NCBI GenBank assembly: GCA_005843815.1
Contig: SZYA01000046.1
Span: 1 to 58,753 of the forward strand
Reading direction: 5' to 3'
Source of the DNA: Chlorobium sp.
GTDB lineage: Bacteria; Bacteroidota; Chlorobiia; Chlorobiales; Chlorobiaceae
DNA: 58,753 nucleotides
Notes under the pieces: generated by a model
Seen by the model: only the letters and a program-made list of their open reading frames with translations
Told to the model about the DNA's origin: nothing
Database searches by the model: none
Shown here: piece after piece, positions 38,751 through 47,665 of the stretch
Layout: each line of letters starts with the position of its first letter
How positions within the stretch are numbered: the stretch's first letter is position 1
Position numbers and translations under genes: made by a program

Positions 38751-39325
38751 GTTAACTCAGCAAAGGTGACAGCAAAACCAACCACTCCTCCAACAAGGGT
38801 CTGCATGAAATTATGAGCCTTCAGAACAATTCTCGACCACATCAGGAGCGGCACCAGGGGGAGCAGCCAAAGTACGGGAGAACCAAACTGCACAAAGAGC
38901 AGCGCTATTGATGAGGTGAGGGTAAAAAGGTGGATACTGATCTTCCACTGCAGGGTGATAAGAAGCATAACAACCATATTGATCGCGTTGAAAAGCAGGA
39001 TGCCGCCCAGAAGCCTCGGGGCGGCAAGCTGCTGCATAAGCTCATAACCAAGGGCGTTGACCCCGACAAGCGCCAGCAGAGGAAGAAATCTCTGCTCCCT
39101 GAAGGTGATATTGTAATCAGAAATTTTACCTGTTTTTTTGAGCCCGGAAATCAGAAGAACAGGAGCAAGGGTACTTGCAAACAGGAGCACCATCATGTAA
39201 GAGAGGCGGTTCGGATGGTCACCGAACCCAAGCATCACGATGGCTGCGTAAGCAGTTGGTGCCATGATTACGGGGCTGATAATCCATGACAATGCATCTG
39301 CAACTCGGTGGAGATAAGACGGCAT
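38732..39325 (-). CDS. PAP2-like integral membrane protein, degenerate catalytic motifs
   Basis: The 197-residue protein has five to six hydrophobic helices. 'SRIVLKAHNFMQTLVGGVVGF' resembles motif 3 of PAP2 phosphatases (SR-x5-H-x3-D), but the final Asp is missing, and neither K-x6-RP nor PSGH is seen. It may therefore be a non-catalytic relative. The start is ATG 39325; the track ORF to 39865 reads antisense across two tRNA genes and into the HIT gene and is rejected. It overlaps hemH by 19 bp. Confidence 0.7.
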   Translation of the reverse strand: MPSYLHRVADALSWIISPVIMAPTAYAAIVMLGFGDHPNRLSYMMVLLFASTLAPVLLISGLKKTGKISDYNITFREQRFLPLLALVGVNALGYELMQQLAAPRLLGGILLFNAINMVVMLLITLQWKISIHLFTLTSSIALLFVQFGSPVLWLLPLVPLLMWSRIVLKAHNFMQTLVGGVVGFAVTFAELTWWTGL

Positions 39326-39465
39326 AAGCTGAAAACTGTAGAAAAGGGGATGAATCTGCTGTGGCGAGTTACTCTTTGCCCTTGGATAACGGTATACGCC
39401 GCAAAACTTTCTCGAAAGATAGTTTTTATTAGAATAAAAACCACGTATATTATTCCTCCTGTAAT

Positions 39466-39550
39466 GCGAGAGTGGTGAAATTGGTATACACGCCAGTCTT
39501 AGGAACTGGTGCCGTGAGGCGTGAGGGTTCGATTCCCTTCTCTCGCACCA
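39466..39550 (+). tRNA. tRNA-Leu (anticodon UAG)
   Basis: A full cloverleaf can be drawn. The acceptor GCGAGAG pairs with CTCTCGC. The anticodon stem CCAGT/ACTGG holds the loop CTTAGGA with anticodon TAG. There is a long class II variable arm and a GGTTCGATTCC T arm. The 3' CCA is encoded (39548-39550). Confidence 0.95.
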
Positions 39551-39561
39551 CTCGTAATTAT

Positions 39562-39646
39562 GCCAAAGTGGCGGAACTGGTAGACGCGCTGGACTCAAAA
39601 TCCAGTGAGTGAATAACTCGTGTGGGTTCGATTCCCATCTTTGGTA
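39562..39646 (+). tRNA. tRNA-Leu (anticodon CAA)
   Basis: Class II tRNA. The acceptor GCCAAAG pairs with CTTTGGT, including a terminal G-U. The anticodon stem CTGGA/TCCAG has the loop CTCAAAA with anticodon CAA. A long variable arm and a GGTTCGATTCC T arm are present. CCA is not encoded; the discriminator A is followed by CTC. It lies 11 bp after the UAG tRNA-Leu. Confidence 0.94.
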
Positions 39647-39676
39647 CTCCTGTAACTTTAGTTGATCTCTCTGGTC

Positions 39677-40195
39677 ATGAACAGAATGTACTCGCCTTGG
39701 CGTGAAGTGTACATGCAGTCTTTTAAGGATGATAAGCCTGCAGGCAAAGATGGCAAGTCGGTTTTTGCTGATATTCCTCCCGAGGAGGATGAGAAGCGTT
39801 TTGTGCTCTTCAGGGGCAAAAGCTGCTTTATCATCATGAACCTCTACCCCTACAATTGTGGCCACCTCATGGTGATTCCCTATCTTCAGACTACCGAGTT
39901 TTCTGAGCTAGACCCGGCAACGAAGCTTGAGGTGATGGAGCTGACCGACCTTTCCATCAGGGCGTTGCGCCTTACCCTGAAGCCTCAAGGCTTTAACGTT
40001 GGTGCCAATCTTGGGCGTATTGCCGGTGGCAGTGTTGACAACCACATCCATTTTCATGTTGTACCCCGCTGGGAAGGTGACACCAACTTCATGCCGGTGC
40101 TTGCTGATGCCAAAGTGCTCAGTAATGATATGAAATCGACCTACAAGAATTTGAAGAACGCCTTTGCTGACCTCACCAGGAGCGAAGAGCAGTAA
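39677..40195 (+). CDS. HIT-family nucleotide hydrolase/phosphorylase
   Basis: The 172-residue protein has the histidine triad 'HIHFHVVPRW' near residue 122, where the middle His is the nucleophile, and the upstream 'LMVIPYLQTTEFSEL' of HIT proteins. The size fits the diadenosine tetraphosphate phosphorylase-like HIT group found in bacteria. I start at ATG 39677 ('MNRMYSPWREVYM'); the track's TTG 39662 adds five residues, and ATG 39686 is also possible. It lies 31 bp downstream of the tRNA-Leu pair. Confidence 0.92.
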   Translation: MNRMYSPWREVYMQSFKDDKPAGKDGKSVFADIPPEEDEKRFVLFRGKSCFIIMNLYPYNCGHLMVIPYLQTTEFSELDPATKLEVMELTDLSIRALRLTLKPQGFNVGANLGRIAGGSVDNHIHFHVVPRWEGDTNFMPVLADAKVLSNDMKSTYKNLKNAFADLTRSEEQ

Positions 40196-40213
40196 CCTCT
40201 TTTCCGCCCAGAG

Positions 40214-41161
40214 ATGGAGAGTGTTCCCTGCCCGATATGCAACTCCATGGAGTTTATCCCCTGGTTAATGCTTCCTGACCGTTTCGACCATTCCGGAGAG
40301 CTGCACTGGCAGCTTGTTAAGTCCCCCGTCTCTGGTCTGGTGATGCTCAATCCTCGTCCCGACAGCTCTGAAATTGCCTCTCATTACCGATCGGCTCGCT
40401 ACGATCCCTTTCTGCACCAGGGGAACGTAACATCTCTCAGGGAGAGGGGTTACCTGACGGCACAATCGCTGCTGCTGCGCTACAGGGCCCGACTCGTCCT
40501 GCATGGCTGGACGAAACCGCTTGAACAGCTTTCAATCCTGGAAATTGGCTCCTCTACGGGTGAATTGTTGAACTTTTTCCATTGCCACAGAGCTGTTCCG
40601 CTCGCTCATCTTGCCGGTGTGGAGCCTGATGCCGCTTCGGCAACTCACGCCAGAGAGCGTTTCGGACTGAAGGTGGCCGCTTCGGTGCATGAGCTGGAGG
40701 GGAGATTTGATCGAATTATACTGTGGCATACGCTTGAGCATATTCATGACCTCCACGACACACTGCACGCGGTCAGCAGGCGGCTGAAACCTGATGGCCT
40801 GGTGGTTATAGCGATCCCCAATCCTGCCTGTTCCGGTGCCAGCCATTATCAGGAGAGCTGGATAGCCTGGGATGCGCCTCGCCATCTTTACCATTTTATG
40901 CCTGGCACCCTCACAAAGCTCTTCGAACTGCATGGTCTGACGCACAGCAGAGCGCTCTCCTACTGGCCTGATGCGCTCTATAATGCACTGTACAGTGAAC
41001 AGCTCTGCTGTGAACGGGGCAAGCGACGCTTTACTTTTCTGCGGCTGTGCGTCGCGCTCTCCCGGGGAGTAGTGGAGGCTTTGAGGGGTGTGGTGCATCC
41101 GGCGGAGGGTGCCGGGCTGCTCTATCGGGCCACCCTTCGCCCCAGGGCTTTTTCAAGTTGA
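40214..41161 (+). CDS. class I SAM-dependent methyltransferase
   Basis: The 315-residue protein has a short N-terminal Cys pair ('CPICNSMEF') and a Rossmann motif I 'LSILEIGSSTGELLNFF'. The segment 'WHTLEHIHDLHDTLHAVSRRLKPDGLVVIAIPNP' follows, typical of Methyltransf_23/11 small-molecule or lipid/sugar methyltransferases. There are no DNA-methyltransferase motifs (no PPY/PCQ). The substrate is unknown. It follows the HIT gene by 18 bp. Its 3' end overlaps the convergent TolC-family gene by 40 bp. Confidence 0.88.
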   Translation: MESVPCPICNSMEFIPWLMLPDRFDHSGELHWQLVKSPVSGLVMLNPRPDSSEIASHYRSARYDPFLHQGNVTSLRERGYLTAQSLLLRYRARLVLHGWTKPLEQLSILEIGSSTGELLNFFHCHRAVPLAHLAGVEPDAASATHARERFGLKVAASVHELEGRFDRIILWHTLEHIHDLHDTLHAVSRRLKPDGLVVIAIPNPACSGASHYQESWIAWDAPRHLYHFMPGTLTKLFELHGLTHSRALSYWPDALYNALYSEQLCCERGKRRFTFLRLCVALSRGVVEALRGVVHPAEGAGLLYRATLRPRAFSS

Positions 41162-42474
41162 GTGGTTGCTGCCAGATTGTCGTAGACCGCCTGGAGATAG
41201 TTTGTTTTCGCTTTGTTGAGTTGTAGCTCAGCGTCGGTAAGTTCAAGGCGTGAACCAATCCCCTCTTTAAAGCGAAGCTGTGAAATGGTGTAGTTTCGCT
41301 CGGCGACGCTGATGGTTTTTGACTGTACCTCTGTTCGCTTTTGCGACTCTTTGACATTCAAGACTCTCAGCTCTACTTCCGCCCTGATATTGGCTTTAAG
41401 CTCTTCATACCTGGTACGGGTTTGCAGTTGCCCGATCTTTGCCTGTTCAACCTTCGAACTGATTCGAAAACCGGTAAAAAGGGGCATGGTGAGCTGCAGA
41501 CCAACAGAGGATGAGGTGGGCCAGTTTGCATTTGAGGGGGAAGTACCATCCTTGAATGCCGTTTGTGACTCAAGTTTTCCGAAGGCGCTGAGGAGTGGAA
41601 AATGTTCCGCACGGGCTGCATTCACCTTTTCTCCCTCAGCCTGCACCTGATAGTCGAGCTGACGCAACTCCGGCCTCGCCTCAACCGCTTCTCGGTATGC
41701 TTCAGCTATATCGGTGGGGTATGATGCTCCCGAGACCACCAGCTTGCTGCCAAGCGCCACGCTGCTGTCAACCGGGATTCCCATGACGTTTTTGAGCCTG
41801 GTCATAGAGGATGCCACCCGATTTTCGGCCTGCATCAGCTCCGGGCGGAGGTTTTCAACGGAGAGCCAGGCTTTGAGAGTATCGATATCGGCCACAACTC
41901 CCTGCCTGAACATGGCCCGGGTATCCTTTCGTGATTGCTCCCAGCGTGCCATACTCTGTTCAAGGAGCAGCAACTGCTCTTTTGAAATCAGGGCATCGAA
42001 GTATGCTAATTTGATGTCGGTGACAACGTTGGCCTCGGCTCCCCGATAGGCTTCGTCACTCATGTTGCGGACAATGCCGGCCGCCCTTATCCCCGCAAAA
42101 GCCGACTGGTCGAAAAGTGTCTGACGAAGGTCAATTGACCCCCGTGCCTGGTTGTCGGAGCTTGTTGTAAGCACACCTGTAGGAGCAATCTGGTTTGGCG
42201 GCATGAGTAGCACAGATGGTTTCAGCGTTCGGGTGTAGCTGCTGCTGACAGAGATGTGAGGCAAAACGTCTGACCAGCTCTCCCGGATTTTCTGGTCGGC
42301 CATAGCGCGATCGAGTCTTGCAATTTCAAGCGTGCGGCTCTTTTCAAGCCCAATGCGCACCGCATCCTCAAGGGTGAGGCGGACACTTGAAACAGCCTCA
42401 CCACGAAGATGCAATGGTGTTATAAGCAGCAAAAGAAAAGAGAGAAAAAGTGCTCCTGGTCTGATCCTGTTCAT
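41122..42474 (-). CDS. TolC-family outer-membrane efflux protein
   Basis: The 450-residue protein has a signal peptide ('MNRIRPGALFLSFLLLLITPLHLRGEA') and then two repeated coiled-coil/beta halves, as in TolC. Visible features are 'LTLEDAVRIGLEKSRTLEIARLD' at the N-terminus and 'QLRFKEGIGSRLELTDAELQLNKAKTNYLQAVYDN' at the C-terminal half. It would form a trimeric channel for efflux or secretion, but no inner-membrane pump or adaptor lies beside it. The start at 42474 places the signal peptide at the N-terminus; the track adds 23 residues. Its 3' end overlaps the methyltransferase gene. Confidence 0.92.
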   Translation of the reverse strand: MNRIRPGALFLSFLLLLITPLHLRGEAVSSVRLTLEDAVRIGLEKSRTLEIARLDRAMADQKIRESWSDVLPHISVSSSYTRTLKPSVLLMPPNQIAPTGVLTTSSDNQARGSIDLRQTLFDQSAFAGIRAAGIVRNMSDEAYRGAEANVVTDIKLAYFDALISKEQLLLLEQSMARWEQSRKDTRAMFRQGVVADIDTLKAWLSVENLRPELMQAENRVASSMTRLKNVMGIPVDSSVALGSKLVVSGASYPTDIAEAYREAVEARPELRQLDYQVQAEGEKVNAARAEHFPLLSAFGKLESQTAFKDGTSPSNANWPTSSSVGLQLTMPLFTGFRISSKVEQAKIGQLQTRTRYEELKANIRAEVELRVLNVKESQKRTEVQSKTISVAERNYTISQLRFKEGIGSRLELTDAELQLNKAKTNYLQAVYDNLAATTQLEKALGRRVAR

Positions 42475-42573
42475 GAATTGATCTCTGTTGATGAAAAAAA
42501 AATCCTCCGTCCACCTCTTTGGCGTGGTTACGTCGGGCTGCAATATACAAAGCGCTTCTGGTTTCCTAACATA

Positions 42574-43917
42574 TCAAGGGCTATATCGCTCTCCCCAGAG
42601 GTGGATGAGGCGCTCTCTGATATACTTTTCACGCCCCTCCTCTCCGGGACGATAGTAGGCTTTGGGCTCCACCCCTTGGGGGAAATAGTGCTGCGCGATA
42701 AAATGTTCAGGATAACTGTGGGGATAACGGTACCCCGCTCCATACCCTTCGTTTTTCATGAGTTTGGTGGGGGCGTTGCGCAGATGGAGCGGAACCGTGG
42801 TATCCTGCAAGGTTTTTGCATCGCTCATCGCCTCGTTGATGGCCTGATAACTGGCGTTTGATTTTGGTGCTGAGGCCAGATAGGTGACTCCCTGTGCCAG
42901 GTTGATGCGTGCTTCGGGCATGCCGATCATGGCCACAGCCTGAAAAACCGAAATGGCGAGGGTTATGGCATAAGGGTCGGCGTTGCCAATATCTTCGCTT
43001 GCAAAAATAACCATTCTCCGGGCAATAAATTTGGGATCTTCACCTCCCTCAATCATCCGGGCAAGCCAGAAAAGAGCGGCATCAGGGTCGGAGCCCCGCA
43101 TGGATTTGATAAAAGCAGAGATGGTGTCGTAATGGTTTTCGCCACCTTTGTCGTAATTGGGCGCTTTATGCTGCAGGGCGGCTTCGAAGTGCTCCCTTTT
43201 GAGTACCCTCGGAAAGATCCCACCCGGAAGAAGGGAGATGGCTGCCTCAATGGCGTTCAGCGCCTTGCGTCCATCGCCTCCTGAAAACTGGAGCAGAAAG
43301 TCAAGATCATTGATCTCAACAGGCTCGCTTCTGAAACGGAGATCCTCTTTAAGCGCTCGCTGAATCACCTCCTGAATCTCCTCCGGGGCAAGTGGCTTGA
43401 GAATGTAGAGCTGCATCCGGCTTAAAAGCGCTCCGTTGACCTCAAATGAGGGGTTTTCGGTGGTAGCTCCAATAAGGATAATGAGCCCCTGCTCGATGGC
43501 ATGCAACAGGGTATCCTGCTGTGCTTTGTTGAAGCGATGAATTTCGTCGATAAAAAGGATGCTTCGCTGGCCTAGGTGTTGTGCTTTTTCAGCGTTGTCG
43601 AGCGCTTTACGGACATCTTTCACCCCGGAATCAATGGCGGAGAGCTGTTGGAAATGGCAGTTCAGTGATTCGGCACAAAGGAGGGCAAGGGAGGTTTTAC
43701 CTGAACCGGGAGGGCCCCAAAAGATCATGGAGGGCATCTGACCGCTTGCAATGAAATTTCGAATCGGCCCGTCAGGACCGACAAGATGTTTCTGCCCGGC
43801 GATATCGTTAAGGGTACGGGGACGCACCCGCTCGGCAAGTGGCTGAAAAGAGCCTCTTGTTTCAGGAGTAGATGAAACGCCAAAAAGGTCGGGCTGCATG
43901 TTCTCTTTGCGTGCCAT
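42574..43917 (-). CDS. rarA: replication-associated recombination protein A (AAA+ ATPase)
   Basis: The 447-residue AAA+ protein is of the RarA/MgsA/WRNIP1 family, which acts at stalled forks. It has '[22 protein letters not shown]', Walker A '[12 protein letters not shown]', Walker B '[15 protein letters not shown]', sensor 1 '[13 protein letters not shown]', and the C-terminal tetramerisation part with '[16 protein letters not shown]'. The start at 43917 overlaps the ribE stop (TAATG), indicating coupling. The track extension of eight residues lies inside ribE. Confidence 0.96.
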   Translation of the reverse strand: MARKENMQPDLFGVSSTPETRGSFQPLAERVRPRTLNDIAGQKHLVGPDGPIRNFIASGQMPSMIFWGPPGSGKTSLALLCAESLNCHFQQLSAIDSGVKDVRKALDNAEKAQHLGQRSILFIDEIHRFNKAQQDTLLHAIEQGLIILIGATTENPSFEVNGALLSRMQLYILKPLAPEEIQEVIQRALKEDLRFRSEPVEINDLDFLLQFSGGDGRKALNAIEAAISLLPGGIFPRVLKREHFEAALQHKAPNYDKGGENHYDTISAFIKSMRGSDPDAALFWLARMIEGGEDPKFIARRMVIFASEDIGNADPYAITLAISVFQAVAMIGMPEARINLAQGVTYLASAPKSNASYQAINEAMSDAKTLQDTTVPLHLRNAPTKLMKNEGYGAGYRYPHSYPEHFIAQHYFPQGVEPKAYYRPGEEGREKYIRERLIHLWGERYSP

Positions 43918-44573
43918 TAAAATCCCTGCTGCAGAAGCCACGCTTCGGTAACTGTTGAAACCTCCCTTATCGGCATGGAGGCTCCTGCAAGTTGACGGGC
44001 CACATATTTGCCGAGGATGTCAAACTCAAGGTTCACCCGGCTTCCAGTTTTGAGATCGTTGATGGTGGTGTGTGCAAAGGTAAAGGGGATAATTGCCACA
44101 GCAAAGCGGTCAGCCTTGAGCCTGGCAACCGTGAGGCTGATGCCATCAATGGTGATGGATCCGGCAGAGACAAGGAGGTGACTGAACTCATGCGGAAAGG
44201 TTATCCAGAGTTCTCGACTGGAGGCAAGCTGCCGGATATCCTGGATGGTTGCGGCACAATCAACATGGCCGAGCACAAAATGGCCACCGAGGCGATCAAT
44301 GGGACGGAGGGCTCGTTCAAGGTTAACCAGCGATCCGTTCTGAAGGTCGCCAAATGTTGTTTTGGCAAGAGTCTCTTCGACCGTTTCAACTTCGAACCAC
44401 CCCTCTCCTCGTGTGACAACGGTCTGGCAGACACCATTGATACTAACACTCTCATCGGGCAAAAGATTGCTGAACTCCTCAGGGTTGGTGTAGTGTACCA
44501 TAAGACGGAGAGCGCCCTGCCGTCGTGTTACCCCTCTGACCCGACCGACATGCTTGATTATCCCGGTAAACAT
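43917..44573 (-). CDS. ribE: riboflavin synthase alpha chain
   Basis: It dismutates 6,7-dimethyl-8-ribityllumazine to riboflavin. The 218-residue protein has the two-fold repeat of lumazine-binding domains: '[12 protein letters not shown]', '[12 protein letters not shown]' and '[22 protein letters not shown]', echoed by '[14 protein letters not shown]' and '[17 protein letters not shown]'. The next gene, rarA, starts within its stop codon. RibD lies two genes upstream, so this is a partial riboflavin cluster. Confidence 0.96.
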   Translation of the reverse strand: MFTGIIKHVGRVRGVTRRQGALRLMVHYTNPEEFSNLLPDESVSINGVCQTVVTRGEGWFEVETVEETLAKTTFGDLQNGSLVNLERALRPIDRLGGHFVLGHVDCAATIQDIRQLASSRELWITFPHEFSHLLVSAGSITIDGISLTVARLKADRFAVAIIPFTFAHTTINDLKTGSRVNLEFDILGKYVARQLAGASMPIREVSTVTEAWLLQQGF

Positions 44574-44593
44574 TGTTCCATTTTTCCCTTTTC

Positions 44594-45043
44594 TTAATAC
44601 CTTTTGCGGCCTTCTTTTGAGAGACTGAAGCGCCCCGCTCCCAGAAAGAACACCGCAAGTGAACCTGTGAGGTAAAGCATCTGCAACTCAAGGGCGTAGC
44701 CTCCCTGTTCGGTGAATGAGAAAATATCTCTGGAGTGAACAAGGTAGATAGCCATAACCATGACAACAACCTGCAAGAGCGCAGCGGGACGAATGTAGAT
44801 GCCAAGCAGTATGAGCAGTGGTGCAACAATTTCACCAATAAGGATTCCGTGCGACAGGTAGCCGGGAAGCCTTGCTTTGATAAGCGTGGCCTCTACAAAA
44901 CCATATCCATACAGAAGCTTGTGAATGCCGTGAGGCAGTATGAGCAGGGCAAGGGGAACACGCAGGAGCAACCTGCCGAGATCACCATTGTCGACAAAGC
45001 GCTCAAGCAGCGGATATCGTTTTCGCGCAAATCTTTTTGCCAT
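44594..45043 (-). CDS. DoxX-family membrane protein
   Basis: The 149-residue protein has four hydrophobic helices in the DoxX/DoxD arrangement: 'LLLRVPLALLILPHGIHKLLYG', 'HGILIGEIVAPLLILLGIYIRPAALLQVVVMVMAIYLVH' and 'ELQMLYLTGSLAVFFLGAGRFSL'. Members are inner-membrane proteins of mostly unclear redox-related function. It lies between ribD (18 bp) and ribE (20 bp), in the same operon. Confidence 0.88.
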   Translation of the reverse strand: MAKRFARKRYPLLERFVDNGDLGRLLLRVPLALLILPHGIHKLLYGYGFVEATLIKARLPGYLSHGILIGEIVAPLLILLGIYIRPAALLQVVVMVMAIYLVHSRDIFSFTEQGGYALELQMLYLTGSLAVFFLGAGRFSLSKEGRKRY

Positions 45044-45061
45044 TCTTGATCGGAATTTTGG

Positions 45062-46192
45062 TTATCGCTCAGCCTGACAGGTTGATGCCGTTTGTGCCTG
45101 GATATAGGCAACCACCTGCATATCAATCCCATAAAATCGGGGTGGCTCGAAGCGCAGCTTAACTGCCTGGCCAGGCAAATCAATGCCAAGCGGGGCAAAA
45201 GCGCTCAACGCGTCACCTCCAAAGAGTTTTGGAGCTATAAACATAGTAATTTTATCAGCAAGTCCCGCACGAATAAATGAGGCTGAGAGACGGCTCCCTC
45301 CTTCGACCATCACGGAGAGGATATGCCGTTGATGCAACTCCTGAAGCACCTGACGGAGATCAAGTTCCCCTGCATGCTCTTCAACAAAAAGAACGGTCAC
45401 TCCCCTTTGCCGAAACTGCTCTGCCTTCGGCAATCGCTCCCATGAGGATGATACAAAGAGGAGAGTGGGCGCTGCGCCATCAAATATTTTAGCTTCGGGT
45501 GAGAGACGGAGGTGACGATCGAGCACAACGCGAAGAGGATTTCGACCGGCACAGTGCCTGACGGTGAGATGGGCATCGTCAGCCGTAACTGTCGCCTCAC
45601 CAATCAGAATAGCATCATGAATGCTGCGCATACGGTGTACTTCACTCCTTGCCTCCTCTCCGGTGATCCAATGGGAGGCACCAAGAGTGGTTGCAATTTT
45701 ACCGTCGAGGGTCTGGGCAAGTTTTATGGTGACAAAAGGGAGCCCAAAGGTGTGGCTTTTGATGAATGCCTCATTGGCTCTCCGACACTCAGGCTCGAGC
45801 ACCCCTTCGGTAACCGAAACTCCGGCAGCACGAAGTTGCGCAACTCCTTTCCCTGAAACGTCGGGATTGGGGTCACCACAACCGATGACGACGCGCGGAA
45901 TGGCTTTTTCGATAATAAGCTGACTGCAGGGTGGGGTTTTGCCTAAATGGCTGCAGGGCTCAAGCGATACGTAGAGCGTTGCATCGAAAAGCTTTTTCTG
46001 ATCAGTAACGGATTTGATGGCCTCCACTTCTGCATGGGGAGAGCCAAAATGGTGGTGGTAACCCTCTCCAATAATCTCTCCATCAGCGACAAGGAGAGCT
46101 CCAACCATGGGGTTGGGGCTCACGCGCCCCGCTCCCTGCCGGGCAAGCTCAAGGCAGCGCCTCATGCAGCGGGTGTCGTCGGCCTCGTGCAT
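45062..46192 (-). CDS. ribD: bifunctional riboflavin deaminase/reductase
   Basis: It performs deamination and then NADPH-dependent ribosyl reduction of the pyrimidine intermediate in riboflavin synthesis. The 376-residue protein has an N-terminal zinc deaminase domain ('HAEVEAIKS' and 'PCSHLGKTPPC') and a C-terminal reductase domain from about residue 145 ('VTIKLAQTLDGKIATTLGASHWITG', 'MVEGGSRLSASFI'). ATG 46192 is preceded by a strong GGAAGGAG; the track's TTG 46198 lies inside that spacing. It starts directly after the dCMP deaminase stop. Confidence 0.96.
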   Translation of the reverse strand: MHEADDTRCMRRCLELARQGAGRVSPNPMVGALLVADGEIIGEGYHHHFGSPHAEVEAIKSVTDQKKLFDATLYVSLEPCSHLGKTPPCSQLIIEKAIPRVVIGCGDPNPDVSGKGVAQLRAAGVSVTEGVLEPECRRANEAFIKSHTFGLPFVTIKLAQTLDGKIATTLGASHWITGEEARSEVHRMRSIHDAILIGEATVTADDAHLTVRHCAGRNPLRVVLDRHLRLSPEAKIFDGAAPTLLFVSSSWERLPKAEQFRQRGVTVLFVEEHAGELDLRQVLQELHQRHILSVMVEGGSRLSASFIRAGLADKITMFIAPKLFGGDALSAFAPLGIDLPGQAVKLRFEPPRFYGIDMQVVAYIQAQTASTCQAER

Positions 46193-46194
46193 GG

Positions 46195-46728
46195 TCAACT
46201 CCTTCCGATAGAATCGACGGTTACCTGTACCAACTGGATCCCCGAGAGCTTGACCAGTTCCGCTATATGCTCTATTTTATAGGGGTTCGCGTAGTAGATG
46301 GTCTTGATCCCTACGTTGATGAGCACTTTGAGACAGTGAATACAGGGGCTGGATGTAATGTAAATACCGGAATCCCTGATGGAAACGCCATGTTTTGCTG
46401 CCTGGGCAATGGCATTGATTTCAGCATGTATGGTGTTGACGCAGTTCTCTTCGATGGTACCATCGGGGTGGATACTTTTATAAATCCGGCAGGTTCCGCC
46501 GTTGTCGCTGCAATGAGGAAGGGCTGAAGGGGCACCGTTGTAGCCTGTTGACAGAATATTGTTCTCCCGCACAATGACCGCGCCAATGTGACCGCGTGTA
46601 CAGGTTGCCCGGCGAGATATCAGATGAGCAACACTCATAAAGTACTCATTCCAACTAAGACGTTCTCCCTGTAAAGAAACGCTCCCGGCCACTGAACAGC
46701 AAGACAGGCTACTCTTCTCTTCTGACAT
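46195..46728 (-). CDS. dCMP deaminase-family zinc deaminase
   Basis: The 177-residue cytidine-deaminase-fold protein matches dCMP deaminase/ComEB. The zinc site is 'TIHAEINAI' plus '[15 protein letters not shown]', and the N-terminal domain shows '[22 protein letters not shown]' and '[12 protein letters not shown]'. It would supply dUMP for thymidylate synthesis. The start at ATG 46728 has AGGGGTGAG just upstream. The stop codon lies within the RBS-start region of ribD, so the two deaminase-fold genes are tightly linked. Confidence 0.93.
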   Translation of the reverse strand: MSEEKSSLSCCSVAGSVSLQGERLSWNEYFMSVAHLISRRATCTRGHIGAVIVRENNILSTGYNGAPSALPHCSDNGGTCRIYKSIHPDGTIEENCVNTIHAEINAIAQAAKHGVSIRDSGIYITSSPCIHCLKVLINVGIKTIYYANPYKIEHIAELVKLSGIQLVQVTVDSIGRS

Positions 46729-46750
46729 GCTCACCCCTGTTTCATAGTGT

Positions 46751-47257
46751 TTACTGGATTTTCTGCTTTCCGAGATAGAGTGATTTGTCTACTTTAGCAA
46801 AAAAGTCCTGATAGTATCGATCATCTTCAATCTGAGTAACACGCATCACTCCCCCTTTATTGTTGAGCTCCTTGTATCTGAAGTTGATGCGTACCCTGAT
46901 CTGCTTTCCAAATTCACTGATATTGGCAGAGGCTTCGGTAATACTGTTTTTTTTATACTCGGGACGATCAGTAAATGTTCTGGCAAAAAATGATTCAGCG
47001 GGATTTTCAATATCAACCTCTTTCTGGGCGGTCAAAAGACCCAAATCAACATTGGCCTGCTGAACAATAAAGTTGTCATCCTGCAGGGTATTCATGAGCG
47101 CTTTCATCACCAGTTTCAGGTCGCTGACATCGTAGAGTCGTGACTGGGCTTCACGCACCTGCAACTGGGTTTTTCGGGCTACCGGCTGAAATGTGGCATC
47201 ACATGCTCCGAGGGCAAGTGATGCGCTGAGTACGGAGGCAAGTATCGTGTGCTTCAT
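46751..47257 (-). CDS. putative lipoprotein, unknown function
   Basis: The 168-residue protein has a signal peptide ending in a lipobox ('SLALGAC'), so it is probably lipid-anchored at Cys19. The mature part is alpha/beta with no motif I can name ('[33 protein letters not shown]'). Such short periplasmic lipoproteins are common beside SmpA-like ones, as here. It is 22 bp upstream of the dCMP deaminase gene on the same strand. Confidence 0.78.
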   Translation of the reverse strand: MKHTILASVLSASLALGACDATFQPVARKTQLQVREAQSRLYDVSDLKLVMKALMNTLQDDNFIVQQANVDLGLLTAQKEVDIENPAESFFARTFTDRPEYKKNSITEASANISEFGKQIRVRINFRYKELNNKGGVMRVTQIEDDRYYQDFFAKVDKSLYLGKQKIQ

Positions 47258-47266
47258 GCCTTCTCC

Positions 47267-47665
47267 TTAAAATTTGCTGCTGTGGTATGAGTAGTCGCTG
47301 ACAATACCATTGGTAAACTTGATAATCACCGTCAGGTTCTTTTGTGAAGAGGAGATCGCACCGGCGTTTCGGGAACCAAGAAGCACGGAAAGAATTCCGT
47401 TGGTTCCTGCGGAGTAGGAAGCCTCGGTGGCAATCCTGTCGTAAACCCAGCTCTCTTTTCCATCAAGATCTCTAGCTGCGATATTTGGCGAGCCAAGGGC
47501 ATCAGCGACTGCAGCCTGGGTCATCCCCTTGCGAATGTCTCGCTGAACAGCGCCAGCAGTCAACTCTCGTCCGGATGGTTGAGGTAATTGAGAAGCATGG
47601 TCGGCTGCACTCATACAGCCAATGAGAGAGCCCGCAATAAAAGCAACAACAAGGAGTGTTTTCAT
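47267..47665 (-). CDS. SmpA/OmlA (BamE-like) lipoprotein
   Basis: The 132-residue protein has a signal peptide with lipobox 'SLIGC' and then the BamE-type core: 'RDIRKGMTQAAVADALGSPNIAARDLDGKESWVYDRI', where the Gly-Met-Thr, Leu-Gly-x-Pro and Trp-x-Tyr positions are characteristic. BamE stabilises the outer-membrane assembly machine. This may instead be one of the many paralogues with the same fold. It is followed 9 bp later by the other lipoprotein gene. Confidence 0.8.
   Translation of the reverse strand: MKTLLVVAFIAGSLIGCMSAADHASQLPQPSGRELTAGAVQRDIRKGMTQAAVADALGSPNIAARDLDGKESWVYDRIATEASYSAGTNGILSVLLGSRNAGAISSSQKNLTVIIKFTNGIVSDYSYHSSKF

Noticed and set aside
38732-39865. 377-aa minus-strand ORF reported as one gene
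   Set aside because: Its first 180 residues read antisense across two tRNA-Leu genes and into the HIT gene; only the part from ATG 39325 has membrane-protein character.
40214-41161. methyltransferase considered as a cognate DNA methylase for the NotI-family nuclease
   Set aside because: It has Methyltransf_23-type small-molecule motifs, no DNA-MTase catalytic motif, and lies 12 kb away.
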